Translations under genes and position numbers: made by a program
Notes under the pieces: model-generated
The model's input: the letters and a program-made list of their open reading frames with translations, nothing else
Database searches by the model: none
Told to the model about the DNA's origin: nothing
DNA from: Thermodesulfatator indicus DSM 15286
GTDB lineage: Bacteria; Desulfobacterota; Thermodesulfobacteria; Thermodesulfobacteriales; Thermodesulfatatoraceae
NCBI RefSeq assembly: GCF_000217795.1
Contig: NC_015681.1
Location: forward strand, 797,244-861,243
Direction: 5' to 3'
DNA: 64,000 nt
Shown: positions 34,375 to 42,552 of the stretch, one piece after another
Position numbering within the stretch: position 1 is the stretch's first letter
How the letters are laid out: the number at the start of each line of letters is the position of its first letter

Positions 34375-35154
34375 ATGACAGCCAAAAAGTTAAGCGCGCT
34401 GATTTTTATTTTGGTCTTATTTTTAGGGACACGGGTTTGGGCTTTTGGACTTGAAGCAGCCGGGGGCTTTTGGAGTGAAAACCCTAGTGGAGATATCTCT
34501 TATAAAGGAGATAGCCTGTCAGTAAAAGACGACCTTAGATACGATACCGAATATAAACCTTTCGGAAGAGTTAAAATTGACCTCCCTCTCATAAATTTTT
34601 ACCTGGCATATACGCCTGTTAATTTTGAAGAAGAAGGAGAACTAAATAAAACTTTTACTTTCGGAGATAAAACTTTTAATGCTAATGTGCCTTTTGATAG
34701 CTACCTAAAAATGCAACAATATGACCTTGGTGTTTACTGGGGAATTCCTTTTCTTAAATCTGTTACTGAAGCGGCCACTTTAGGATTTGCAGGGATAAAC
34801 GTGGAACTTGGCTTAAACGCTAGAGTCATGAACGTAGAAGCAGGTATTGAGCAGCAAAACCTCAAAGAAGATACCTCTTTTACTGTGGTTATCCCGTTAC
34901 TTTACGGCGGCCTGAGTATAGATTTTGGTAAAGTAAGTCTTGAAGGTGAGTTCCGCGGCATCGCCTACAATAACAACCATTATTACGATGCTATTGGAAG
35001 GCTTAAATTTTATATATTTAGCACTCCTTTGGTTGGGCCGTCGGCCTTTGTTGGTGTGGGTTACCGGTATCAAGACTTAAAATTCGATGTTGACGATTTT
35101 AAAGGCACCTTTACTTTATCAGGTCCCTTTGCTGAACTTGGAGTTAATTTTTAA
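34375..35154 (+). CDS. TIGR04219-like outer-membrane beta-barrel protein
   Basis: 259 residues. The signal peptide ends near residue 23 (GTRVWA|FGLEA). The rest is alternating beta strands ending in an aromatic C-terminal residue (AELGVNF), the outer-membrane insertion signal. Phrases such as GGFWSENPSGDISYKGDSLSV and KPFGRVKIDLPLINFYLAYTP resemble the TIGR04219 barrel family. The role is unknown. It is downstream of the CBS gene and probably co-transcribed. Confidence 0.75.
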   Translation: MTAKKLSALIFILVLFLGTRVWAFGLEAAGGFWSENPSGDISYKGDSLSVKDDLRYDTEYKPFGRVKIDLPLINFYLAYTPVNFEEEGELNKTFTFGDKTFNANVPFDSYLKMQQYDLGVYWGIPFLKSVTEAATLGFAGINVELGLNARVMNVEAGIEQQNLKEDTSFTVVIPLLYGGLSIDFGKVSLEGEFRGIAYNNNHYYDAIGRLKFYIFSTPLVGPSAFVGVGYRYQDLKFDVDDFKGTFTLSGPFAELGVNF

Positions 35155-35183
35155 CCTGCTTTTTAGGGTGATAAGTACAGATC

Positions 35184-35545
35184 TGAAACCTTTTGCAAAA
35201 TGCTATACTTAAGAGACTGCTTCGCCCATACGGGCTCGCAGTGACAGTGTGGTAGATGGCTAATGGCTGAGGGAGGAAAATACGGCTTCGCTCCGCTCGC
35301 AGTAACTAAATGGTAGATGGCAGATGGCTGATGGTAGATTGCTCTCACTTCTCACTTATATTTACGAGGAGCCCCGCAGGGCTGACGAAATGGCCCAGCA
35401 GGGTCATTGCGAGCCCGTCCCTTTTCAGTCATTGCGAGCAAGCCGCAGGCGAGCGAAGCAATCTCAGGGCCAAAACAACGCTCTCGCGAGGCGAAAGTCT
35501 CGCCGTGGTCATCAATCTATGTTTTTTAAATTTTGTAAAGGTCTC
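35184..35545. repeat. MITE-like element with inverted ends, about 362 bp
   Basis: It starts TGAAACCTTTTGCAAAATG and ends TTTTGTAAAGGTCTCA, inverted to each other. Inside are a GACTGCTTCGCCC...GGGCTCGCAGTGACA arm, a short simple repeat of the type GGTAGATGGC (about 35246-35340), and two GTCATTGCGAGC arms at 35405 and 35426. It accounts for the whole 417-bp gap between the barrel gene and ndk. Short frames across it are repeat-derived. Confidence 0.75.
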
Positions 35546-35571
35546 AGAAAAATTTTTATAGGAGGGAAGTT

Positions 35572-36000
35572 ATGCCCGTTGAAAGGACTTTGAGTCTTAT
35601 CAAGCCAGATGGAGTAGAACGCAATTTAATAGGTCAGGTGTTGAGTTTTTTTGAAAAAGGCGGCCTTAAAATCGTGGCCATGAAGATGCTTCACCTCACC
35701 AAGGCCCAGGCCGAAGAGTTTTACATCGTCCACAAGGAACGCCCTTTTTACCAAGAATTAACCGAGTACATGGCCTCTGGCCCTATTGTAGCCATTGTCC
35801 TTGAGGGCGAAAACGCCATTGCCAAGTGCCGCGAAATTATGGGAGCCACTGACCCGGCTGAAGCTGCCGAGGGTACTATTCGTAAAACATTTGCTTTGAG
35901 CAAGGGAGAAAACACGGTTCACGGCTCTGACAGCCCTGAATCAGCTGCCAGGGAAATAGCCTTTTTCTTCAGTGAACTTGAGATTTGCCCTCGTTCATGA
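35572..36000 (+). CDS. ndk: Nucleoside diphosphate kinase
   Basis: 142 residues with ATAGGAGGGAAGTT before the ATG. The catalytic phospho-histidine is H117 in NTVHGSDS; the N-terminal [18 protein letters not shown] is standard. It transfers phosphate between NTPs and NDPs. It ends in an ATGA overlap with thiL, giving translational coupling. Confidence 0.97.
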   Translation: MPVERTLSLIKPDGVERNLIGQVLSFFEKGGLKIVAMKMLHLTKAQAEEFYIVHKERPFYQELTEYMASGPIVAIVLEGENAIAKCREIMGATDPAEAAEGTIRKTFALSKGENTVHGSDSPESAAREIAFFFSELEICPRS

Positions 36001-36950
36001 CCGAAGAAGAAATCCTTGCCTTTTTCCGGAAAAAATCTAAGCCGGTTCACCGGGAAGTCATCTGCGGTATCGGTGATGACTGTGCCGTAATCTCAAGGGG
36101 CTCCTTCTGGGAGCTCCTTACCACCGATACCATGGTGGAAAATGTCCACTTTGACTTCGCCTACTTTGATCCGTATTTTGTGGGGAGAAAGCTTGCGGCC
36201 GTTAACCTGAGTGATATTGCCGCCATGGGTGGAGAGCCTGCTTATGCTCTGCTTAATCTGAGCGTACCGGGCATCTCTGAGAGGGAGCTTCCTCTCTTCT
36301 GGGAAGGGATAACTACTAAGCTTGCAAACTACGGGGCCGAAGTGATTGGCGGAGATGTTACCCGCAACCCTGAGCGCTGGCACCTTACCCTTACCCTAAT
36401 AGGCCATGCTCCTTCAGGAGGGGTTATCTTTCGTCAAGGGGCCAGGCCGGGGGATCTGATTTTTGTATCTCGTCCGCTTGGGGCTTCAGCCGGGGCGCTT
36501 GAGTTATGGCAACAAGGCTTTGAACCGCCCGAATCTCTTAAACGAGCTCACCTTGACCCTGAGCCGGAAATAAGGCTTGGAAAGGTATTAGCACAGGAAA
36601 ACCTTGCTTCGGCCATGATGGACATCTCAGACGGCCTGCTTCTTGATCTGGCCAGACTTTGCCGGGCAAACAGCCTGGGGGCAGAAATAGAAGCCGAAAA
36701 AATTCCTGTCCATGAGGCTTTAAACGAAGTTTCTCTTTCTCAAGAGCCTATTTTTTATGCTCTTTCCGGCGGAGAAGATTTTGCCCTTCTTTTTACCGTC
36801 CCACCTGAGAAAGAAAGATTTTTGCGTTTAAAACTCGGCTCGCAAAGGCTTTTTCAAATAGGCTACATTATAGAAGAACAAATTATTTACTTAATAAAAA
36901 ACGGCCAAAAAGAAAAAGTCTCCCCTTCTGGCTTTGACCACTTTGCTTAA
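35997..36950 (+). CDS. thiL: Thiamine-monophosphate kinase
   Basis: 317 residues from ATG 35997, which overlaps the ndk stop (ATGA). A TTG start 4 codons upstream is possible but less likely. The family motifs are GIGDDCAVI near 26, [14 protein letters not shown] near 42, [16 protein letters not shown] near 70, GGDVTRNP near 117 and [12 protein letters not shown] near 205. It phosphorylates TMP to the cofactor TPP. Other thi genes are not in the window. Confidence 0.95.
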   Translation: MTEEEILAFFRKKSKPVHREVICGIGDDCAVISRGSFWELLTTDTMVENVHFDFAYFDPYFVGRKLAAVNLSDIAAMGGEPAYALLNLSVPGISERELPLFWEGITTKLANYGAEVIGGDVTRNPERWHLTLTLIGHAPSGGVIFRQGARPGDLIFVSRPLGASAGALELWQQGFEPPESLKRAHLDPEPEIRLGKVLAQENLASAMMDISDGLLLDLARLCRANSLGAEIEAEKIPVHEALNEVSLSQEPIFYALSGGEDFALLFTVPPEKERFLRLKLGSQRLFQIGYIIEEQIIYLIKNGQKEKVSPSGFDHFA

Positions 36951-36954
36951 AAGA

Positions 36955-37100
36955 GATGCTTCACCTGTTGGCTCGAAGTGTCAGGAAGCTGTCATTGGGA
37001 GCGAAGCGAAGTAGTCCCGGTCCCGAACGAAGCGAGAGTTCTCTCCCATGAACCTGGCGAAGAGCCTTAAGATCGCCACAGCGACTGACGTCGCCTAGCG
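36955..37100. repeat. Degenerate palindromic repeat remnants
   Basis: Decayed pieces of the GACTGCTTCGC and GTCATTGCGAG repeats (GATGCTTCACCTG..., GTCATTGGGAGCGAAGCGAAG..., GAACGAAGCGAGAG). There is no coding content between thiL and the DUF505 promoter. Confidence 0.5.
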
Positions 37101-37148
37101 TTAACGCTTTGGCCACCCAAAACACTTTAACAATTTTTCCCTTTGAAC

Positions 37149-37176
37149 TTGACACGGCATTTACCGTGCCTATGGT
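37149..37176 (+). promoter_or_regulatory. Promoter of the DUF505-RAMP-like operon
   Basis: TTGACA (37149-37154), a 16-bp spacer and TATGGT (37171-37176) lie upstream of ATG 37212. A small inverted repeat, CACGG/CCGTG, lies in the spacer (37152-37167) and could be an operator. Confidence 0.55.
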
Positions 37177-37211
37177 TCAATTGTTTGGAAATTCTAACGA
37201 GGAGGCGGAAT

Positions 37212-39149
37212 ATGCTTATCAAGAAAGAACATGCCGAAGCGCTTTTGAAACTCCTTTCATTTGAAGAGGAAACTCAGACTAAAGGCATGGAAATTTTAGA
37301 GGCCGATGAGGACCTTTACCTTGAACTGGAAATGCAGGCACTGGTGCGCCAGTCAGCCCCTTTAAAAAGGGAACTTACTTACTTGGGGAAAGAACTTGCC
37401 CTTGTGCTTCGCGACTTAATTGACCGCGAAAAACTCCCTTCTCCGGAAAAGTGGCCTGAGGGCTTTCGTTGGCTGGGCACAGAGATTGTGGCCATGCTTG
37501 AGGCAGCAGGTTTGGCCGGCCAGGTTGGCCCTCTTGCTGTAGAGCCCTTACAGCAAAGAGGCCTTGCTGCACAAATAAAAGACAAAGAAACCGGCAAAGA
37601 GTACATAGGCTTAACTGAGGCCGGAAAAAGAATTTTTGAAATTTATCAGGCCCTTGAACCCGAGCTTGAAATTTCAGCAGAGCTGGCCCAAGAAATTCGC
37701 AAGCTTCCAGCCGGCCCGGCTAGGGCTTCGCTTCTTACCATTGATACTCATACCAAACATCTCCTTGAGGCCATGCGTCTTATTGCTTATAGCGTCCCCA
37801 CTTCTGACATTTACGCCTTTACCGCCCTAGGCCAGGCCGTGAAAAAGGCTCTCACCTACGGTGGTTTTGGTGAAGGGGATGTGCTAACCAGCGACATTCT
37901 CTGGGCGCTCGCTGATGTGGCTGATGAAAAAGAAGTCCCAGAAGCTACCATCGCTATTCTTCAAAGCCTCGGTTACATTGACCAGAACAAAGAACTTCTC
38001 CCCGCAGGTTACTGGGCCTTAGAAGTGTTACGCCTTTGGAAACGAGAAGTTACTCCTGACGCCTGGACGGTAGCCATAGAAGAAGAGGAAGTTGAAATAC
38101 TTCAGGCCATTGAGCATCTCTGGCAAAAGGCGGAAAACAATCCTGAAGAAACGCCTACCTTTAAAAATCTACGGGCGGAGATGATTGACCGCAAAATTAA
38201 GCAATACAAAGAAATTTTAGCTCGTTATGGCCGTAAAATTGAAGAAATGCCCGAAAAATATCAACAAATCGCCAGCCAGTTTATGGAAGCAAAAGACCTG
38301 GCCCGCTGGTACGACGACAACTTTTCTCTACGCTTAAGCCTTTATAGCCTTGAATCTTTTAACTTGATTCATACTACTGAAGATCAAAAGGGTAGAGAAG
38401 TCTTTGAGCTAACTGATTTTGGCCGAAAAGTCATCAAAGACCAGGAAGTCAAAGTACGCGAGATTTCTTCAACCGCCGTAAAAGCCATTACCATTACTCA
38501 CCGCTCCTTTTCGGCGCCAAATGTGGAATGGGTGGACGAGGCCTTAGAAGAAGGGCTTTTGGGGACAGGCGAACCCACTCGCTCTGGCTACTTTTACGCC
38601 GAGCTTGCGGAAACCATCTCAAGAATGCCTCATTTAACGCGCTATGAAGCCGAAATTTTGGCTTCTATTCCCAGCCGTGGCATTAGCGTGGAAGACCTGT
38701 TTGATATGGTAGGTGAAGGCAAAAGAAGGCGTTTTAAATGGGCACTTGAGAAACTAGAAGCCCGTCATCTTATAAATGTCATGCCTGACGGAAACATAAT
38801 TGAGACCGAGGCTGGGGAAATGATTGACCGGGCTGTTTCAGGTGTGCCTAAAAACTTCGGCCATCCTATTAACCCTTTGATTTATCGTGTGCTAAAGGCC
38901 CTAGCCGAAGTGGGAACACTCTTCGTTAAAGAAAAGCGTATAAGGATTTTGCCTAAAAACATAAAAGAGGCCATAAAGCGAAGTGGGCTTCCGGCCATCG
39001 TCTTTGACGAGGCTTTAAAAGCCGCACGCCACGCTGGTTATGTGGGCAAAAATACCATCACCGAAGCAGGTTATTTAATACTCCAGGCCGTTGATAAGAT
39101 GAACCCGCACGAGGAAGTAAGGGTATTTTACGCCGGGGAGGAAGCTTAA
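37212..39149 (+). CDS. DUF505-family protein (multiple winged-helix-like repeats)
   Basis: 645 residues from ATG 37212, with CGAGGAGGCGGAAT upstream; an in-frame extension to 37143 crosses the promoter and is rejected. The sequence is soluble and mostly helical, with repeated units ending in phrases like YIGLTEAGKRIFEIYQAL, VFELTDFGRKVIKDQE and NIIETEAGEMIDRAV, which look like winged-helix modules. It matches DUF505, known mainly from Aquificae, methanogens and other thermophiles; the function is unknown. It overlaps the next gene by one base (TAATG). Confidence 0.75.
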   Translation: MLIKKEHAEALLKLLSFEEETQTKGMEILEADEDLYLELEMQALVRQSAPLKRELTYLGKELALVLRDLIDREKLPSPEKWPEGFRWLGTEIVAMLEAAGLAGQVGPLAVEPLQQRGLAAQIKDKETGKEYIGLTEAGKRIFEIYQALEPELEISAELAQEIRKLPAGPARASLLTIDTHTKHLLEAMRLIAYSVPTSDIYAFTALGQAVKKALTYGGFGEGDVLTSDILWALADVADEKEVPEATIAILQSLGYIDQNKELLPAGYWALEVLRLWKREVTPDAWTVAIEEEEVEILQAIEHLWQKAENNPEETPTFKNLRAEMIDRKIKQYKEILARYGRKIEEMPEKYQQIASQFMEAKDLARWYDDNFSLRLSLYSLESFNLIHTTEDQKGREVFELTDFGRKVIKDQEVKVREISSTAVKAITITHRSFSAPNVEWVDEALEEGLLGTGEPTRSGYFYAELAETISRMPHLTRYEAEILASIPSRGISVEDLFDMVGEGKRRRFKWALEKLEARHLINVMPDGNIIETEAGEMIDRAVSGVPKNFGHPINPLIYRVLKALAEVGTLFVKEKRIRILPKNIKEAIKRSGLPAIVFDEALKAARHAGYVGKNTITEAGYLILQAVDKMNPHEEVRVFYAGEEA

Positions 39150-39871
39150 TGAAGTATTACTTAGTGGCCCATACTCCGCTGGCTGCTGAAGCGAAGGGTT
39201 TCCCCCGCGAAGGGGGGAAGCCCTATTTTCCCGGCCAGCTTTTGCGAGAATCCATTGAAGAGGCGCTTTTCTTTTACGCCCTTGGCAAACACCCTGATTT
39301 TGCCGAACTCGTGCGGGTATTCCTTATGGCCGGAAATTTTGACAAAATCGCTTCGGTCAAAGACTTTCTCTTGGAAAGGCTCCGTGAAAGATACCTTGAG
39401 CTGCAAGAGCTAGTTTTGCCGGAAAAAATCTGGCTTGAAGAAATCACCAGCCGCTTGGTACACACCATTGAAGTTTCAACTGGACGGATTTTGAAAAAGA
39501 GAGAGCACCAGGTCTTTATTGGTGTGGCTGAGTTTGAAGCGGAAATTCCGCAAGTAATGAAATATGCAGGCTTAAGTTATTGTGAAGGCCTGGCTCGGGC
39601 CGAGCTCAGGCATCTCAGAGAAACCATGTCCAAGCTTGTGCCCTTTTACGAAGACTTAACCAACCGGCTGCGAAACTTCCAAATTCCACTCAGGACCGGC
39701 TACTGGACTGACGATCCCTTCGGTGGCCTGCTTCTGGCTTACTGGCGAGTAAAAGAAGTGCGTGAGGTTATCAAACGCCGCTTAAAACGTGACCCACTTC
39801 CTGAAACGGTTCTTTATTCGCCTAAAGACAAAGCTACTTTTGGCTGGATAGAGATTACCGAAAATGTGTAA
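39149..39871 (+). CDS. RAMP-fold-like protein (Csm5-resembling), function unknown
   Basis: 240 residues, coupled to DUF505 by TAATG. KPYFPGQLLRESIEEALFFY near residue 28 resembles the 'IPGSSLKGAIRTALL' motif of CRISPR RAMP proteins such as Csm5. The C-terminal LRTGYWTDDPFGGLLLA resembles the RAMP glycine-rich loop. The middle is helical and charged. There is no CRISPR array, Cas10 or other Csm gene in the window, so a CRISPR function is not supported. It may be an orphan RNA-binding RAMP working with DUF505. The fold call is by eye only. Confidence 0.5.
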   Translation: MKYYLVAHTPLAAEAKGFPREGGKPYFPGQLLRESIEEALFFYALGKHPDFAELVRVFLMAGNFDKIASVKDFLLERLRERYLELQELVLPEKIWLEEITSRLVHTIEVSTGRILKKREHQVFIGVAEFEAEIPQVMKYAGLSYCEGLARAELRHLRETMSKLVPFYEDLTNRLRNFQIPLRTGYWTDDPFGGLLLAYWRVKEVREVIKRRLKRDPLPETVLYSPKDKATFGWIEITENV

Positions 39872-39884
39872 AAAGGAAGTTACC

Positions 39885-39916
39885 ACCAAGATTTCCGCTT
39901 AAGCGGGAATCTTGGT
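39885..39916. terminator. 32-bp hairpin after the DUF505 operon
   Basis: ACCAAGATTTCCGCTT followed directly by AAGCGGGAATCTTGGT forms a 16-bp stem with one G.U-type mismatch, 14 bp after the stop. It lacks a T-run, so it could be a weak terminator or a repeat. Half of it (AGCGGGAATCTTGGT) recurs at 25803-25817. Confidence 0.5.
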
Positions 39917-39952
39917 ATATATTATCGATTATTTCATTGGCATTACACGCTT

Positions 39953-39978
39953 TTCTTCGACTTACTTCTTCGACTTAC
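39953..39978. repeat. 13-bp perfect tandem repeat (two units)
   Basis: TTCTTCGACTTAC occurs twice head to tail in the gap before the ParB-like gene. The function is unknown. Confidence 0.7.
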
Positions 39979-40029
39979 TAATCCCGCCTTTTCCGTACAT
40001 AAATTCTGATAGGATAGAAAATTTAAATT

Positions 40030-40058
40030 TTGCCTGTCCCTGTTGTGAAACCTATATT
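40030..40058 (+). promoter_or_regulatory. Promoter of the ParB-like/Memo/Hdr operon with TTTGCCTGTCCCT
   Basis: TTGCCT (40030-40035), a 17-bp spacer and TATATT (40053-40058) lie 29 bp before ATG 40088. The 13-mer covers 40029-40041, and a second perfect copy lies inside the gene at 40134-40146. Confidence 0.6.
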
Positions 40059-40087
40059 TCTTTAGAAGAAGATTAAGGAGGTTTATC

Positions 40088-40873
40088 ATGAGAGAGCTCT
40101 GCCGTTATAAAGACCCGGTAAAAAATCAAGAACTTTGCCTGTCCCTCTTCCAGGTAGATGAAATTCTAATCCCCTCTTTTCAGCGGGATCTTTCTGAGGG
40201 GCTAAAACGCAATCTAGAACTGGCCATTGAAAAATTAGGTTTTCTTCATCCTATTGTCGTGGTTGAAGGTGATGAAGGTTACTACGTAGTTGATGGCCGC
40301 CATCGCTTAGAAGCCTTAAAAGAACTAGGTTATCAGGAAATTATTGGCATTATTGCTCCTCAAGAACTAGCTCTCCATATCCTGGAATTTAACACCGAAA
40401 AGCCTCCAAATGTAAAAGAAAAGTCCAAGCAAGCTTACCGTCTTTTTTATGAGTTTCTCGAAAAAGAACCACAAACTTTAGAAATAGACCTTATTAGTTT
40501 TTTTAAAGAACCTTCACTTATAACCTTTGGTTTTATACTTGAAGAATTTGAACCAAGGTTTCCCGCCAGCTTTTATGAGTCTTTTGTCTCCAAAATAGAT
40601 AATTTTTTACACGAACCATTAGAGGAAGCCTCTAAAGAAAGACGCCGCAGAGCCGAAAAACTCGTGGAGTTAAACCAACAGGTTAATGAAACTTATGCCC
40701 GATTAGGCTTGACAAACGCCCTACTTAAGGGAGAAATTGTTCGCAAAGCTGTACAGCGCGCTTATGGAATAAGGGTACGAAAGATTGACGACGAATTCTA
40801 CGAAGCCATTGAAAAAGTAAAAGAGGCTTTAAATAAGATATCACCTGAAGACATAGGTGGCCATGAAATATAG
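40088..40873 (+). CDS. ParB/Srx-fold domain protein of unknown function
   Basis: 261 residues with TAAGGAGGTTTATC upstream. The N-terminal ParB-like domain has IPSFQRDLSEGLKRNLELAIEKLGFLHPIVV and the CTP-binding-type motif VDGRHRLEALKELG (about 72-86). The C-terminal half is helical and charged, without the ParB HTH being obvious. It is not in a parAB context, so chromosome partitioning is unlikely; it may be a nucleotide-binding regulator. It overlaps the Memo gene by 11 bp. A copy of the recurrent 13-mer lies within codons 16-20. Confidence 0.7.
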   Translation: MRELCRYKDPVKNQELCLSLFQVDEILIPSFQRDLSEGLKRNLELAIEKLGFLHPIVVVEGDEGYYVVDGRHRLEALKELGYQEIIGIIAPQELALHILEFNTEKPPNVKEKSKQAYRLFYEFLEKEPQTLEIDLISFFKEPSLITFGFILEEFEPRFPASFYESFVSKIDNFLHEPLEEASKERRRRAEKLVELNQQVNETYARLGLTNALLKGEIVRKAVQRAYGIRVRKIDDEFYEAIEKVKEALNKISPEDIGGHEI

Positions 40874-42035
40874 CCCTGACTTTCGCCCTAAATTAAGAGC
40901 AATTGATATTATCCCTTTTAATTGGCAGGGGAAAGAAGCCTTTCTTTTACGAGACCCATTGGCTTACAGTGAAAACCCTTTAGTGGTTCCCAAAGAAATG
41001 GCTCCTCTTCTAATCGCCCTTGATGGACAACACTCTTTGAGGGACATACAGGTAATGCTTACCAGAAGTCTTGGCCGTCTGGTTATGCTTGAAGAAATAG
41101 AAGATTTTCTGGCCACCCTTGAGAAAAATCTCTTCCTTGAGACTGAATTTTTTACTAAAAAACGCCAGGAACTTGAAAAAGATTTCAGTCAATCAAAAGT
41201 TAGACCTTCATCTCATGCTGGTCACGCCTACCCCCTAAAGCCTGATGAATTAAAAACCTTTTTAAACCAAATACTAAATCTCTGGCCTAAACGGCCAAAC
41301 TACAATCCCCGAATAATAATTGCTCCACATATTGACTTTCGTGCTGGGGCGCAAACTTTTGCCGCTGCTTATCAAGGGTTATCATGGCCCAAAGGGGCGA
41401 GAGTTATCGTTTTGGGGACAGGCCATTTTTTAGAAACACCTGTTTCTTTGGCATATAAAGACTTTGAAACCCCTCTTGGTTTAGTGAAATATGACCGAGA
41501 ATTTGTTGCCGAACTTAGCAAAAAGATAGATGAAGATTTACGCGGGCACGAATGGGCCCACAAAAGCGAACATTCTATAGATTTCCAAGTAGTTTTTTTG
41601 AAACATCTTCTAGGAGAATTTTCGTTGGTTCCCATTTTAGTAGCCAGCCCCCAAGGCCATAGAAATTTTTTTAAAAAACTGGCAGAATCCCTGAGAGACC
41701 TGCTAGACGAAAAAACTTATTTAGTGGTAGGAGTTGATTTTTGTCATCTGGGTCTTCGTTACGGTGATCCCACTCCAGCAGGTGAAAATGAAAAACAAAA
41801 AGCCAGAGAATTCGATTTTAATCTTTTACAAAAGGTTTTAACCTTTGATGCCGATAGAATTTACGAGATGTTAGCTAAAGATGATTACTATAAAGTCTGC
41901 GGCTTTGGGCCTTTATATCTTTTGAGTCTTATTTTTTCAGGAGAAAAATTGTCAGGGAAAATTCTTCACCAGGAAGCTGTTGATTTTGGTGAAGGTTCGA
42001 TCGTTTCCCTGGCAGCGGCTGCTTTTTTTGACTAA
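40863..42035 (+). CDS. amrB: AmmeMemoRadiSam system protein B (Memo) with N-terminal extension
   Basis: 390 residues from ATG 40863; a GTG two codons upstream is possible. The Memo domain (about 120-390) has HAGHAYPL, APHIDFRAG, GTGHF, SEHSIDFQ and VGVDFCHLG, carrying the His/Asp/Cys metal-site residues of the family. The first 115 residues look like a small PqqD/winged-helix-like domain (LIALDGQHSLRDIQVML). The family usually appears with AMMECR1 and a radical SAM protein; neither is adjacent here. The natural reaction is unsettled. It precedes hdrCB. Confidence 0.82.
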   Translation: MKYSPDFRPKLRAIDIIPFNWQGKEAFLLRDPLAYSENPLVVPKEMAPLLIALDGQHSLRDIQVMLTRSLGRLVMLEEIEDFLATLEKNLFLETEFFTKKRQELEKDFSQSKVRPSSHAGHAYPLKPDELKTFLNQILNLWPKRPNYNPRIIIAPHIDFRAGAQTFAAAYQGLSWPKGARVIVLGTGHFLETPVSLAYKDFETPLGLVKYDREFVAELSKKIDEDLRGHEWAHKSEHSIDFQVVFLKHLLGEFSLVPILVASPQGHRNFFKKLAESLRDLLDEKTYLVVGVDFCHLGLRYGDPTPAGENEKQKAREFDFNLLQKVLTFDADRIYEMLAKDDYYKVCGFGPLYLLSLIFSGEKLSGKILHQEAVDFGEGSIVSLAAAAFFD

Positions 42036-42054
42036 AAATGCTATAAAGAATTTC

Positions 42055-42552
42055 ATGGAAAAAATAGCTGAACGAGACTTTTCTTTTTGCCTAACCTGCC
42101 AGACTTGTACTAACGGTTGCCCTTGTGTCTCTCTTATGGACTATTTACCTCACCAGCTAATGCGGCTTTTACAATGGGAAGAATTTGAAGAGGCCCTAAA
42201 AAGTAAGGCCATCTGGGTATGTGTAGGGTGTAATGCCTGTACTCACGCCTGCCCCATGGGCATAGAAATCCCTGAAATTATGGACATTTTAAGGCAAGAA
42301 GCCATAAAAGTTGGGATTATAGCTGAAAAAGACATCTATGAATTCCACCGACAAATGTTGCTCTCTTTGAAGCGTCATGGCCGTGTAAGCGAATTTGAAC
42401 TAATTTTGGCTTATAAAACGAAAAAGGGACATTTCTTTGAAGACATAACACTTGGCTTGCAAATGCTTACCAAAAAAAAGATGAAGCTTAAACCTGCTCG
42501 TTTAAAAGAGCGCAAAAAAATTAGAGCTTTTTTTGAAAAATGTCCTCTATAA
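42055..42552 (+). CDS. hdrC: Heterodisulfide reductase subunit C-like [4Fe-4S] protein
   Basis: 165 residues from ATG 42055 (start tentative; no strong ribosome-binding site, with a TTG overlapping the Memo stop possible). Two [4Fe-4S] motifs lie near residues 12-24 (CLTCQTCTNGCPC) and 55-65 (CVGCNACTHACP), the HdrC pattern. HdrC shuttles electrons to HdrB. Its end overlaps hdrB by 13 bp. No HdrA or flavin subunit is in the window, so the electron source is unknown; in sulfate reducers such modules serve energy coupling. Confidence 0.85.
   Translation: MEKIAERDFSFCLTCQTCTNGCPCVSLMDYLPHQLMRLLQWEEFEEALKSKAIWVCVGCNACTHACPMGIEIPEIMDILRQEAIKVGIIAEKDIYEFHRQMLLSLKRHGRVSEFELILAYKTKKGHFFEDITLGLQMLTKKKMKLKPARLKERKKIRAFFEKCPL

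Noticed and set aside
35163-35593. Several short reading frames, and tandem-looking AGATGGC blocks that could be taken for a CRISPR or genes
   Set aside because: They fall wholly inside the MITE-like element, the blocks are irregular with no spacers, and the peptides have no protein character.
39149-39871. Functional type III CRISPR locus
   Set aside because: No Cas10, Cas6, other Csm/Cmr genes or repeat array in the window; only one protein has RAMP-like stretches.
40088-40873. Chromosome-partitioning ParB
   Set aside because: No parA neighbour, no parS-like palindromes nearby, and the central HTH of ParB is not evident.
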